NCBI RefSeq assembly: GCF_027912495.1
Contig: NZ_CP115463.1
Location: 2,255,501 to 2,319,500 of the forward strand
Source of the DNA: Caulobacter sp. NIBR1757
GTDB taxonomy: Bacteria > Pseudomonadota > Alphaproteobacteria > Caulobacterales > Caulobacteraceae
Direction: 5' to 3'
Length of the DNA: 64,000 nucleotides
Position numbers and translations under genes: made by a program. This document shows, one piece after another, positions 53,885 to 62,197 of this stretch. Under the pieces are notes generated by a model. The model did no database searches. It saw only the letters and a program-made list of their open reading frames with translations, and was not told the DNA's origin. Position 1 is the first letter of the stretch, and every line of letters begins with the position of its first letter.

Positions 53885-54916
53885 ATGCTGGCCATGGCCC
53901 TTGAGGCGGCGCATCGGCGTCTCACCGCTGTCAGCCTGCCCGATCCGGTCGCCGGACCGGGCGAGGTGATCTTGCGGGTTCACGCCTGCGGCGTCTGCCG
54001 AACGGACCTGCATGTCGTCGATGGCGACCTTGGACATGGTCTTGCCGGAGTCATTCCCGGTCATGAGATCGTCGGCACGGTTCAGTCGCTCGGGGTCGGC
54101 GTGACGAACCTGCGCGTCGGGGACCGGGTCGGGGTGCCGTGGCTGGGCGGCGCCTGCGGGCGCTGCCGCTACTGCCGCGAAGGCGCCGAGAACCTTTGCG
54201 ACGCCCCCGAGTTCACCGGCTGGACGCGCCATGGGGGCTATGCCGAGCAGGTCAGCGCCAGGGCTGACTTTTGCATTCCGCTCCCGCCCGGCCTCAGCGA
54301 CATCGAAGCGGCGCCGCTGCTCTGCGCCGGCCTCATCGGCTTTCGCGCCTGGCGCATGGCCTGCGAGCAACGGCCGGTGCGCCGCCTGGGCCTGTACGGC
54401 TTTGGCGCGGCCGCCCACCTGCTTGCCCAGCTGGCGATCGCGGAAGGGCAGGCGGTCCACGCCTTCACACGGTCAGGCGATGCCGCGGCCCAGCGCCTGG
54501 CCAGGGACCTGGGCTGCGTCTGGGCGGGCGGTTCCGACGAGGAGCCGGAAGACCCCCTCGACGCAGCGATCATTTTTGCCCCGGTCGGCGAGCTGGTTCC
54601 GATCGCCTTGCGCGCGGTGCGCAAGGGCGGGACCGTCGTCTGCGCCGGCATTCACATGAGCGACATCCCCGGCTTTCCCTACGCCTCGCTGTGGAACGAG
54701 CGCCGGCTTGTCTCCGTCGCCAACCTGACCCGGGCCGATGCCCGCGAGTACCTTCCGCGCGCGCTGTCCGCTGGAGTCCGCGCCCAGGTGACAGCCTATG
54801 ATCTGACGCGGGCCAACGAGGCGCTCGACGACCTCCGCGCCGGCGCCTTCGCCGGAGCGGCGGTCCTGGTGACGGGAGCGGGCCGTGATCCTGATCCGGC
54901 CCGCGATGATACTTGA
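53885..54916 (+). CDS. Zinc-dependent alcohol dehydrogenase family protein
   Basis: A 343-residue medium-chain dehydrogenase: HACGVCRTDLHVVDGDL with the catalytic zinc Cys, PGHEIVGTVQ with the His-Glu ligand, the structural zinc set CGRCRYCREGAENLC, and the cofactor loop LGLYGFGAAAHLLAQLAI. The sequence is of the AdhA type that oxidises or reduces simple alcohols and aldehydes. Co-transcribed with hsp20 from box 2, which suggests fermentative or redox-balancing use at low oxygen. Confidence 0.9.
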   Translation: MLAMALEAAHRRLTAVSLPDPVAGPGEVILRVHACGVCRTDLHVVDGDLGHGLAGVIPGHEIVGTVQSLGVGVTNLRVGDRVGVPWLGGACGRCRYCREGAENLCDAPEFTGWTRHGGYAEQVSARADFCIPLPPGLSDIEAAPLLCAGLIGFRAWRMACEQRPVRRLGLYGFGAAAHLLAQLAIAEGQAVHAFTRSGDAAAQRLARDLGCVWAGGSDEEPEDPLDAAIIFAPVGELVPIALRAVRKGGTVVCAGIHMSDIPGFPYASLWNERRLVSVANLTRADAREYLPRALSAGVRAQVTAYDLTRANEALDDLRAGAFAGAAVLVTGAGRDPDPARDDT

Positions 54917-54932
54917 AGGGCTGGCGGCCCGA

Positions 54933-55574
54933 TCAGGCCTCGACGAGATTGGCGAGGCCGACCGGGTTGCGGATCTCGAACCGGCGGCAACCGAGGAAAC
55001 GAACCAGGCCATCGGCCTGCAGCTGGGTCACCATGCGCGACACGGTCTCGATCGTCAGGCCCAGGTAGTCGGCCATGTCCTGGCGACCCATGGGCAGCTC
55101 GGCGACGTCTCCGCGGAAGCGCCGCGCCATGTCGAGCAGAAAGCAGGCCACCTTCTCACAGGCCGACTTGCGGCCAAGCAGCATCACATGCTCCTGGGTG
55201 CGCTGCAGTTCACGGGCCGTTTCGGACCAGATCATCCGCTCGATCTTCAGCCCGTCCTCGCCGTAGAGCCCCAGCGCCGACTTGCGGATGACCTGGATCT
55301 TGCAGGCCCCCAGGGCCTCGGCCGAGAACCGGTGGACGGAACCCGCCTCCAATCCCAGGAGGTCACCCGGATAGTAGAAGTCGCCGATCTGGCGACGCCC
55401 GTCGCTGAGCAGCCGCGTCGTCCGCACCGCGCCACGCACGACGCGGTAGATCATGTCCGCTTCCTCATCCTGAGCGTAGATTTCCTCGCCGGCGGCGAAG
55501 GCCATCGGCACGCCGACTTGACCGAAGTCCTCGGTGGGTTGGGGGGCAGCGGCGGCGGATGTGACGGCGAACAT
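54933..55574 (-). CDS. Crp/Fnr-family regulator, FixK-like
   Basis: A 213-residue regulator. The cyclic-nucleotide-like sensor domain (AAGEEIYAQDEEADMIYRVV, GRRQIGDFYYPGDLLGLEAG) is followed by a dimer helix and a winged helix-turn-helix: GRQDMADYLGLTIETVSRMV. The recognition helix has Glu-x-x-Ser-Arg, the FNR/FixK set that reads TTGAC/T-N4-RTCAA, the exact sequence found in front of most genes of this block. There is no N-terminal cysteine cluster as in FNR, so direct oxygen sensing by iron-sulfur is unlikely. GGGAGAG precedes ATG 55574. Neither fixL nor fixJ is in the window. Confidence 0.9.
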   Translation of the reverse strand: MFAVTSAAAAPQPTEDFGQVGVPMAFAAGEEIYAQDEEADMIYRVVRGAVRTTRLLSDGRRQIGDFYYPGDLLGLEAGSVHRFSAEALGACKIQVIRKSALGLYGEDGLKIERMIWSETARELQRTQEHVMLLGRKSACEKVACFLLDMARRFRGDVAELPMGRQDMADYLGLTIETVSRMVTQLQADGLVRFLGCRRFEIRNPVGLANLVEA

Positions 55575-55586
55575 CAGGTCTCTCCC

Positions 55587-55602
55587 ATCTGCGATGGCAG
55601 AT
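55587..55602 (-). promoter_or_regulatory. Inverted repeat next to the regulator's ribosome-binding site
   Basis: ATCTGC and GCAGAT are separated by four bases and lie immediately upstream of GGGAGA and the regulator's ATG. It could be an operator for autoregulation or an RNA hairpin affecting translation. No perfect FixK box was seen in front of this gene. Confidence 0.35.
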
Positions 55603-55750
55603 CGCTAGGGCCGACGGCGGTCCGCTGAAATTCGTGGCCTGCGCTTAAGGGTGTCTACGTAGGCGCAATTTGGGGCCAACGATGAAGGCATCTTGTCGGT
55701 CCGCACCTGATGGGCAGGTTATTCCCTACAGCAGCACGAGCCGGCCGGGT

Positions 55751-55764
55751 TTGATCTCGATCAC
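55751..55764 (+). promoter_or_regulatory. Near-consensus FNR/FixK box (TTGATCTCGATCAC)
   Basis: Nine of the ten conserved positions of TTGAT-N4-ATCAA are present (last A replaced by C). The centre is about 90 bp before the MBL hydrolase ATG at 55848; predicted start near 55799. Confidence 0.55.
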
Positions 55765-55847
55765 AACGCCGCTCCCGCGCCTTACCCATCATCGAGGCCT
55801 CACCTGGCGCCTGACCTGGCCCGGGCGCTTCAGGACGAGGGCTACAA

Positions 55848-57476
55848 ATGACCCCCACCATCAGCTTTCACGGCGCCGCCGGTTGCGTCACCGGCTTCTG
55901 CGCCGAGCTGCGGACCAGCAACTCGCGGGTGCTGGTCGACTGCGGCATGTTCCAGGGCTCCAAGACCCTGAAAAAGCTGAACTACAACGACTTTCCTTTC
56001 GAGGTTTCGCGGATCGACGCCGTCCTGCTGACCCATGCGCACATCGACCATTCCGGCCTGCTGCCAAAGCTGATGCGGGCCGGATACACCGGGCCGATCT
56101 TTGCGACCGCCGCGACGCGTGACCTTTGCGAGGTGATGCTGGCCGATGCCGGCGGAATTCAGGAGGGCGAGGTCCGTGACCTCAACCGTCGCAACCAGCG
56201 CCGGGGACGCCCGCAGGTGGAGCCGATCTACACGGCGCGGGACGCCAAACGACTGATGCCTCAGTTCCAGACGGTGAAGTTCGGCGAGCGCGCCATCATC
56301 GCCGGCGATATCCAGGCGACCTGGTGGCCGGCCGGCCACATCCTCGGGGCCGGATCAGTCGCTGTCGACGTCGACGCCGATGACGGCCCCCTGAAGCTGC
56401 TGTTTTCCGGCGACCTGGGCCCCGGCGGCAGCGAGTTCGTCGCCGAGCCGGAAGCGCCGTCGGGCTTCGATCATCTGATCATCGAGTCGACCTACGGCGA
56501 CCGGGATCGCATCGCCACCGATCCGGCGACCCGCAGGCGGGCGTTGGCGGCCGAACTGCGGGATGCGCATGCGGCCGGCGGGCCGCTGCTGATCCCGGCC
56601 TTCGCCGTTGAGCGCAGCCAGGAACTTCTGCTCGATATCCTGGCGGTCATGGACAGCGGCGAAGCGCCGGCCACGGATATCTTCCTCGACTCGCCCCTGG
56701 CCATCCGGGCGACCGATGTGTTTCTGGAGCGCGGCTGGAACCGCAGCACTAACAGCAACCCGTTCGAGGCCCTGCGCCACTCGCCGCACCTCCGGTTCCT
56801 CAGCAAGCCCGCCGACAGCGATACCCTCGACCGGCTGAAGGGCTGGCACATCATCATGGCCGGCAGCGGCATGTGCGACGCCGGCCGCATCCGCAAGCAC
56901 CTCAAGCGGCTGCTTTGGCAACGCGAATGCACCGTCCTGCTCAGCGGTTACCAGGCGGTCGGGACCCTGGGACGGTTGCTCTCCGAAGGCGCCGAGCGGG
57001 TCAGCATCCAGGGTGACGAGGTGCGGGTCCGGGCGCGGGTGAGGATGTTCGACTCCTACTCGGGACACGCGGACGCGTCCGGCCTGGTCGCGTGGGCCAG
57101 TTCGCGAGGCCCGATCAGCGGCACGACCTTCATCGTGCATGGCGAGCCCGAGGGCGCGGCGGGCTTGCGCGATCGGCTCGCCAGCGCGGGCTTTGCCGCG
57201 GATCGGCTGGTCATTCCGGCGATAGACGACCGGTTCCGTCTCACCCGGGCCGGCGCCGAGGCCGAGCAGACCGGATCGCGTCGGCTTCCCTCGGACGCGG
57301 CGGCGCGGCTGGACTGGCACAACAGCCGGGCCGCCTTCCTCCTGGGCCTCAACGCTGCCCTCGAACAAGCCCCGGACGACAAGGCGAGAGAGGCGCTGCT
57401 CAACCGTCTGGCCGGCGCCCTTGGCCCCCCTTTTGACGGAGATCAAGGCGCCACCGGATCGAACCCGGCAGTGTGA
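55848..57476 (+). CDS. MBL-fold/beta-CASP metallohydrolase (putative RNA-processing exonuclease)
   Basis: A 542-residue protein with the complete motif set of the beta-CASP nuclease group: VLLTHAHIDHSGLLPKLM (His-x-His-x-Asp-His), WWPAGHILGAGSV, LLFSGDLGPGG, STYGDRDR, the beta-CASP segments GSGMCDAGRIRKHLKRLL and SYSGHADASGLVAW, and HGEPEGAAGL at the C-terminal His. These proteins cleave or degrade RNA. Similar genes are often found beside universal stress and Hsp20 genes in FNR-type regulons of proteobacteria. The last 45 bp contain box 3. Confidence 0.9.
   Translation: MTPTISFHGAAGCVTGFCAELRTSNSRVLVDCGMFQGSKTLKKLNYNDFPFEVSRIDAVLLTHAHIDHSGLLPKLMRAGYTGPIFATAATRDLCEVMLADAGGIQEGEVRDLNRRNQRRGRPQVEPIYTARDAKRLMPQFQTVKFGERAIIAGDIQATWWPAGHILGAGSVAVDVDADDGPLKLLFSGDLGPGGSEFVAEPEAPSGFDHLIIESTYGDRDRIATDPATRRRALAAELRDAHAAGGPLLIPAFAVERSQELLLDILAVMDSGEAPATDIFLDSPLAIRATDVFLERGWNRSTNSNPFEALRHSPHLRFLSKPADSDTLDRLKGWHIIMAGSGMCDAGRIRKHLKRLLWQRECTVLLSGYQAVGTLGRLLSEGAERVSIQGDEVRVRARVRMFDSYSGHADASGLVAWASSRGPISGTTFIVHGEPEGAAGLRDRLASAGFAADRLVIPAIDDRFRLTRAGAEAEQTGSRRLPSDAAARLDWHNSRAAFLLGLNAALEQAPDDKAREALLNRLAGALGPPFDGDQGATGSNPAV
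57433..57446 (+). promoter_or_regulatory. FNR/FixK-type box 3 (TTGACGGAGATCAA)
   Basis: A perfect TTGAC-N4-ATCAA palindrome inside the 3' end of the MBL gene. The predicted transcript would start near 57481, but the next convincing gene begins only at 57808. Confidence 0.7.
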
Positions 57477-57807
57477 GGCCGTCGCCATGGTTTTTCGCCC
57501 GGCGGCGCAAGGTATGAAGAAAACCCGCCGGCCTCCCCACTCCCCCAATCCGGCCGGTGGAGCGCCCCGGGGAATTCGTTCCTCGGGGCGAACTTCGCTT
57601 CGCGATGGCGTGACGGCAGCTGGTTCAGGCTGGCTCGAGCCCGGGCATCGGCCTCCGTAGCGCCCCTTAGGGGCGGCCCCTGAATGGCGGCGGTCGCCGA
57701 CATGAGCCCAGCATGGGGGTAGGTTCAGAAAGGATCATCGCCATGCCGCTGAAGCCCTCGCGCGAAAGCGCGCCGCATGCGGTCATCCCCCGCCAAGGAG
57801 GCGACGA
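57477..57807 (+). other. Gene-less stretch behind box 3; possible small RNA or long leader
   Basis: No convincing protein is encoded here; a 57-codon frame from ATG 57487 is Arg/Pro/Gly-rich and shadow-like. Two strong hairpins are present: GCCCCGGGGAA/TTCCTCGGGGC with a TTCG loop (about 57561-57586) and CGCCCC-TTA-GGGGCG (about 57660-57675). The stretch could be a FixK-controlled non-coding RNA or the long 5' leader of the cytochrome c gene. Confidence 0.4.
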
Positions 57808-58182
57808 ATGAGCATCTTCCCGAACAGAGTCTGGGCCCTGGCCCCGCTCCACGCCGCCGCCGCCGTCCTCCTGCTCGCCTGCGCCGGCGGGGCGGGCGCT
57901 TCTCCTGAGCCCGAAACCCGGATGGGCCCCGATGTGCGCATTGAGGGCGGCCTGGCCCTGGCCCGGCGCGCCTGTTCCAGCTGCCATGCGGTCGAGTCCG
58001 GCGCCGACAGTCCCCGTCCGGCCGCTCCAACCTTTCCGCAGCTTGCCGGTCGGCTCACCGGGCCGAGGCTGGAGGAAAGCCTGACCATGGTGTCGGACCT
58101 CGGCCACGGAGAGATGCCGCCAGCCCGCCTGGACCAGGCCGAACTGCGCGATCTCGCCGTCTACATCGACAGCCTCGATTGA
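57808..58182 (+). CDS. Exported c-type cytochrome, probably lipid-anchored
   Basis: A 124-residue monoheme cytochrome: RRACSSCHAVESG holds the CxxCH heme-binding motif and GHGEMPPARLDQAEL supplies the axial Met. The N-terminus is a signal peptide with LLLAC, a possible lipobox, so the protein may be a lipoprotein. It could carry electrons in the periplasm under the conditions that induce this block. AAGGAGG precedes ATG 57808. Confidence 0.88.
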   Translation: MSIFPNRVWALAPLHAAAAVLLLACAGGAGASPEPETRMGPDVRIEGGLALARRACSSCHAVESGADSPRPAAPTFPQLAGRLTGPRLEESLTMVSDLGHGEMPPARLDQAELRDLAVYIDSLD

Positions 58183-58197
58183 CCCCGGAGAAGTCCC

Positions 58198-58764
58198 ATG
58201 GCCGTCATCGCCTTCATTGAGCGGATCGCCGTTTCGCCCCGTGACCACAAGCATCCGGCAGGCCGCGCCGCGCTCTGGACCATCGTGGTCCTGGCCATGG
58301 CGACGCTGCTGGCGCCGTTCATCGGCGACAAGGGCCAGGTGTTGCTCGCGGTCTGCCTGATCGGCGCGGCCATCGCCGGCCTCTGCTTTGCGCTTGAAGG
58401 GGCTGTGTTCTGGAGCGTGCTGGCCTGGAGCCTGGCAACCGCCGCCGCCGGCGCGCGCCTGGTGTTCCTGGGAATCTATGACGAGCCCGACCTGATCCAG
58501 GTTCTGCTGTTCACGGCGACGGTCCAGGCCGCCGCCTTGCTGGTCCTGACCGCGCCCGTCTGGCTGGCCTCCTGGCGAGCCCGCTTGCCGGCCATCCTCT
58601 CGCTGGCCGGATCGGCGCTGGTCATCGTCTTCGTCCTGACGCCGCTGACGGTCGAGGAAACCGGCCAGTCGACCCAGGTGGCCCTGCTGGACCTTGTCGC
58701 GCTGCCCATGGCGGTGCTGGCCCGCCGCCTGGCCTTCGCCGAGCGGCTGCGGGCGACGGGCTGA
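58198..58764 (+). CDS. Polytopic membrane protein, unknown function
   Basis: A 188-residue protein with about six hydrophobic helices (LWTIVVLAMATLLAPFI, VLLAVCLIGAAIAGLCFAL, WSVLAWSLATAAAGARLVFL, VLLFTATVQAAALLVLTAPV, LAGSALVIVFVLTPLTV). No family recognised. It lies 15 bp after the cytochrome gene and 9 bp before a lipoprotein gene. Confidence 0.78.
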   Translation: MAVIAFIERIAVSPRDHKHPAGRAALWTIVVLAMATLLAPFIGDKGQVLLAVCLIGAAIAGLCFALEGAVFWSVLAWSLATAAAGARLVFLGIYDEPDLIQVLLFTATVQAAALLVLTAPVWLASWRARLPAILSLAGSALVIVFVLTPLTVEETGQSTQVALLDLVALPMAVLARRLAFAERLRATG

Positions 58765-58773
58765 CGCCTCGCC

Positions 58774-59253
58774 ATGCGGGCCGCTCCGATCGCCATCCTC
58801 GCGCTGGCCGCCATGCTGGCCGGCTGCGCCACCCAGGCTCCCGTGCGCGGCGCTGTTGAGAGCTCGGTCGAGCAGCCGTTCCGGGATCTCAACATCCTGC
58901 GGGAAACGCCGGCCGAGGTGCTCGCCAAGGCCAGACTCGCCCCCTACGCGCCGCCGCTGGATCCGGCCTGCCCGGCGATCGCCGAGGAACTGGTCCTGCT
59001 CGAGGCGGCGCTCGGCCCCGATATCGACGGCGTTCGCGCCGCCGAGAAGGATGATCTGGCCGCCAAACTGACCTCCGACGCCGTCGGCGACCTTATCGGG
59101 CTTCCCTATCGCGGTCTGATCCGCCGGATGACCGGCGCCGATCGCCAGGAGCGCGAGGCCCGGGCCCGGAAGCTGGCCGGAAGCATCCGCCGCGGCTTCT
59201 TGAAGGGCTGGGCCCGGAGCATCGACTGCCCGCCCGCTTCCGGGCCGAATTGA
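58774..59253 (+). CDS. Lipoprotein, unknown function
   Basis: A 159-residue protein with a standard lipoprotein signal, ILALAAMLAGCATQ (LAGC lipobox). The mature part is helical: PFRDLNILRETPAEVLAKAR, AIAEELVLLEAALGPDIDGV, and GLIRRMTGADRQEREARARK. The pattern is reminiscent of small outer-membrane lipoproteins but no family is recognised. Last gene of the cytochrome-membrane protein-lipoprotein run; box 4 overlaps its stop region. Confidence 0.78.
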   Translation: MRAAPIAILALAAMLAGCATQAPVRGAVESSVEQPFRDLNILRETPAEVLAKARLAPYAPPLDPACPAIAEELVLLEAALGPDIDGVRAAEKDDLAAKLTSDAVGDLIGLPYRGLIRRMTGADRQEREARARKLAGSIRRGFLKGWARSIDCPPASGPN

Positions 59254-59263
59254 CCCGGATCAA
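59250..59263 (+). promoter_or_regulatory. FNR/FixK-type box 4 (TTGACCCGGATCAA)
   Basis: A perfect TTGAC-N4-ATCAA palindrome starting at the stop codon of the lipoprotein gene; centre 59 bp before the first universal stress gene, predicted start near 59298. Confidence 0.8.
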
Positions 59264-59314
59264 GGCGAAGTTCCCCAAGACGGGCACAGTCTCTTCGAAA
59301 CGGAGGACAATTCC

Positions 59315-60151
59315 ATGAGCTATCGCGACATCCTGGTTCAGGTGAACGAAACGCCGCAGTCCCGCCCCCGCGCGGTCGCCGCCGCCGCCTTGGCCCGACG
59401 CTCCGGGGGCATGGTCACCGGCGTCTTCCTGCGCTCGGAATTCCTCAACGATGTGATGGCGACGGAAGTGCTGGCCTACATGTCGCCGCCCGACATCGAC
59501 GCCCTGCTCAAGGGCCACGCCAAGTCCGTCGATGAAGCCGCCGAGGCCGCCCGCGAGACCTTCGAGGCCGCCGCCGCCGAGGCCGGCGTCGCCTCCAGCT
59601 GGCTCACCATAGGCGGCGACAATCAGGAGGTGCTCATCGCCTGCGCGCGCCGCGCCGATCTTGTCGTGCTGCCCCCGGTCGTCGCCGTCAGCATGGCGCG
59701 GTGGAAATACTCGGCCGGCGACCTGGCGATGGCGTCGGGCGGACCGGTGCTGGTCGTCGGCGACGATGGCTGCGCTCCCGACTTCGGCCGTCGCGTTCTG
59801 GTGGCATGGAATGGCTCGCGGGAGTCGGCCCGCGCCCTTCGGGACGCCTGGCCCGTGCTGATGGCGGCCGAGCAGGTCGATGTCGTGGTCGTCTCGCCGA
59901 AGGGCGACGGCGGGCCCGACGGCCTGTTGCAGCGCCACCTGGAAAGCCATGGCTGCAAGGCCAATGTCATCCTCGACCGCAGCCGGGACGAGGTGGCCGG
60001 CGAGGTGCTGCGCCGTCAGGCCCTGGATCTGGGCTCCGACCTTCTGGTCATGGGTCTGTTCGGCCGCCCGCGCGTCCAGGAACTGATCCTGGGAGGCGTC
60101 AGCCGCGATCTGCTCGGCGCGCCGCCGATCCCGCTGCTGATTTCGCACTGA
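59315..60151 (+). CDS. Tandem-domain universal stress protein (UspA family), copy 1
   Basis: A 278-residue protein with two Usp domains. The first starts YRDILVQVNETPQSRPRAVA; the second starts RRVLVAWNGSRESARALRDA and ends in the nucleotide-binding pattern MGLFGRPRVQELILGGVSRD. Tandem Usp proteins of this type are typical members of low-oxygen regulons. First gene of a usp-usp-oxidoreductase operon behind box 4, with 11 bp to the next gene. Confidence 0.92.
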   Translation: MSYRDILVQVNETPQSRPRAVAAAALARRSGGMVTGVFLRSEFLNDVMATEVLAYMSPPDIDALLKGHAKSVDEAAEAARETFEAAAAEAGVASSWLTIGGDNQEVLIACARRADLVVLPPVVAVSMARWKYSAGDLAMASGGPVLVVGDDGCAPDFGRRVLVAWNGSRESARALRDAWPVLMAAEQVDVVVVSPKGDGGPDGLLQRHLESHGCKANVILDRSRDEVAGEVLRRQALDLGSDLLVMGLFGRPRVQELILGGVSRDLLGAPPIPLLISH

Positions 60152-60162
60152 GGGGAGGGGTC

Positions 60163-61005
60163 ATGGCCTACAAGGACATCCTGCTGCACCTCGACAGCTA
60201 CCCCGACGCCACGCCGATGGAGGTGGTCGATGAGGCGACCTGGGTCTGCGCGGCCCTGGGCGGGGCGGTCACCGCGACGACCTTCCAGACCCGGCTGCCG
60301 GTGAAGAGCAACGTCATCGCCGATCGCCTGATCGGGCTGTCGCAGCTGGCCGAGGAGGAAGAGGCGCGCTGCCAGGACAACGTCGATCACCTGCTGGCGC
60401 GCTTCGCCGAGCAGGCCGGCAAGCTGGGCCTCGCGAACGAAACCCGGCCGATCGAGGAGCTCTATCCCCTCCAGTCGGAACGCCTGGCCACCGTGGCGCG
60501 GACCCGCGACATCTGCGTCATCCCCTATGTCGGCGTGATCGCGCCCCAGACGGCGCTGGCCGAGGCCGTGGTCTTCAGTTCCGGCCGTCCCGTCCTGTTG
60601 TTCCGGGGCGGAACGGAGCCGCCGCGCAGCTTCAAGCGGATCCTGGTCGCCTGGGACGGCGGCCGGGCCTCCATCCGGGCGGTGACCGACGCCCTGCCGC
60701 TCCTGAAGCAGGCACAGGAAGTCCGGATTCTGACCATACTCGGCGACAAGCCAACGGCCGTCGGCGGCCAGGCCGACGAGCTCCTGCGCCACCTCGCGGC
60801 GCATGGCGTCCAGGCCGAGGCCGAGGAATACACCGCGGCGGGCGAGGGGGCCGGCAAGATCATCGAGCGGGTGGCGGACGAGCGGGGCTTTGACCTTCTG
60901 GTAATGGGCGCCTACGGCCACTCGCGGCTGCGGGAATTCTTCCTCGGCGGCGCCACCCAGCACATCCTCACCGCCCCCATCATCCCGGTCCTGCTCTCCC
61001 ACTAG
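60163..61005 (+). CDS. Tandem-domain universal stress protein (UspA family), copy 2
   Basis: A 280-residue two-domain Usp: YKDILLHLDSYPDATPMEVV begins domain 1; KRILVAWDGGRASIRAVTDA begins domain 2, which ends MGAYGHSRLREFFLGGATQH, the G-x2-G-x9-G ATP-binding pattern. It is related to copy 1 but clearly diverged, so the duplication is old. ATG 60163 is preceded by GGGGAGGGG. Confidence 0.92.
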   Translation: MAYKDILLHLDSYPDATPMEVVDEATWVCAALGGAVTATTFQTRLPVKSNVIADRLIGLSQLAEEEEARCQDNVDHLLARFAEQAGKLGLANETRPIEELYPLQSERLATVARTRDICVIPYVGVIAPQTALAEAVVFSSGRPVLLFRGGTEPPRSFKRILVAWDGGRASIRAVTDALPLLKQAQEVRILTILGDKPTAVGGQADELLRHLAAHGVQAEAEEYTAAGEGAGKIIERVADERGFDLLVMGAYGHSRLREFFLGGATQHILTAPIIPVLLSH

Positions 61006-61034
61006 GGCGGGCCGACCTCAGCCGGAGCCGATCC

Positions 61035-61616
61035 ATGGAATCCCGCCGGATCCTGATCATCAACGGTCATCCCGACGCCGCGCCGACCCGTCTCTGTGCC
61101 GCTCTGGCTGAAGCCTACGCCAGAGGCGCGCTCGCCTGCGGCCACCAGGTGAGGCGTGTCTGTCTCGGCAGCCTCGACGTGCCCCTGCTGGCCTCGCAGG
61201 CCGAGTTCGACACGGCGCCACCGGCCCATATTGCCGCCATCCAGGCCGACCTGAGCTGGGCGGAGCACCTGGTGCTGGTCTTCCCGCTGTGGCTGGGCGG
61301 GGCGCCGGCCAAGCTGAAGGCGCTGCTGGAACAGTTGATGCGGCGGGGATTCGGTTTCCAGAGCGACACCAAGGGCATGTCGGCGCGGCTGACCGGTCGC
61401 TCCGCCCGGCTGATCGTCACCATGGGCATGCCGGCCGCGATGTACCGGCTGTATTTCGGCGCCCAGGGGGTGATGAGCGTCGAGCGGGGCATCCTCCGCC
61501 TGACCGGGATGAAGCCCGTGCGGGACACCTTCTTCGGCGGCGTCGATACCGCCGGTCCGGCGCGCCTCCGCGGCTGGCTGGACCGTGTCGAGAAGCTGGG
61601 CGCCCAGGGCGACTGA
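61035..61616 (+). CDS. Flavodoxin-fold NAD(P)H-dependent oxidoreductase, copy 2
   Basis: A 193-residue paralogue of the protein at 52680-53270: RRILIINGHPDAAPTRLCAA, LVLVFPLWLGGAPAKLKALL and LIVTMGMPAAMYRLYFGAQG. Both copies share the start, the WFGG/WLGG flavin loop and the VERG/LERG-LL segment. Third gene of the box 4 operon. Confidence 0.88.
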   Translation: MESRRILIINGHPDAAPTRLCAALAEAYARGALACGHQVRRVCLGSLDVPLLASQAEFDTAPPAHIAAIQADLSWAEHLVLVFPLWLGGAPAKLKALLEQLMRRGFGFQSDTKGMSARLTGRSARLIVTMGMPAAMYRLYFGAQGVMSVERGILRLTGMKPVRDTFFGGVDTAGPARLRGWLDRVEKLGAQGD

Positions 61617-61631
61617 GGTCCGGGCCGGTGT

Positions 61632-61645
61632 TTGACGACGATCAA
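61632..61645 (+). promoter_or_regulatory. FNR/FixK-type box 5 (TTGACGACGATCAA)
   Basis: A perfect TTGAC-N4-ATCAA palindrome; centre 64 bp before GTG 61703, predicted start near 61680. Confidence 0.8.
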
Positions 61646-61702
61646 GGCGGTTCTCGCCGGTGGGGGCAAGAAAAGGAAGGAAAGTTCAAGAGGGAGTGCG
61701 AC

Positions 61703-62098
61703 GTGAAGGGATTCGTCGACAACATCGAGGATCTCGCGGACGCCAACGAGGCCTTCCGCCGGGTTCTCTACACCGGCCGGCATCTGCAGCTGGTCATGAT
61801 GCGCCTGTTGCCGGGCGAGGAGATCGGGCTGGAGTCCCACCTCGAACACGATCAGTTCTTCCAGTTCATCGACGGCAAGGGGGCGGTCATCATCGACGGC
61901 CAGCGCACGCCGATCGAGGACGACCACGCCGTGCTGGTTCCGGCCGGCGCCCGGCACAACATCGTCAACACCGGCGACGAACCACTGACCTTCTATACCC
62001 TCTACGGCCCGCCCGAGCATCGCGACGGCCTGGTGCACGAAACCTATGCCGACGCCGCCCGCGCGCCCGAACCCTTCGACGGGCGACGGTCGGAGTAA
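61703..62098 (+). CDS. Small cupin-domain protein
   Basis: A 131-residue single cupin: MMRLLPGEEIGLESHLEHDQ, FFQFIDGKGAVIIDGQRTPI and VPAGARHNIVNTGDEPLTFY contain the His/Glu metal-binding motif pair. Function unknown; similar proteins are often annotated as mannose-6-phosphate isomerase-like. The start is GTG 61703 behind AGAGGGAG; the frame upstream overlaps the oxidoreductase gene in another phase and box 5, so it is not used. Confidence 0.88.
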   Translation: MKGFVDNIEDLADANEAFRRVLYTGRHLQLVMMRLLPGEEIGLESHLEHDQFFQFIDGKGAVIIDGQRTPIEDDHAVLVPAGARHNIVNTGDEPLTFYTLYGPPEHRDGLVHETYADAARAPEPFDGRRSE

Positions 62099-62120
62099 GG
62101 CAGGCGAGATCGGCGGGGAG

Positions 62121-62134
62121 TTGACCGACGTCAA
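62121..62134 (+). promoter_or_regulatory. FNR/FixK-type box 6 (TTGACCGACGTCAA)
   Basis: A perfect TTGAC-N4-GTCAA palindrome; centre 70 bp before ATG 62198, predicted start near 62169. Confidence 0.8.
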
Positions 62135-62197
62135 GGCGGAGGGGGCGAAATCTGCCCAATCTGTGGTGTTCGCACCCAGCAACAAGGAGTTCTCCGG

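Noticed and set aside
57487..57660. 57-codon frame behind FixK-type box 3
   Set aside because: Arg/Pro/Gly-rich with no domain-like pattern and a weak ribosome-binding site; the hairpins in the same stretch make a non-coding role more likely.
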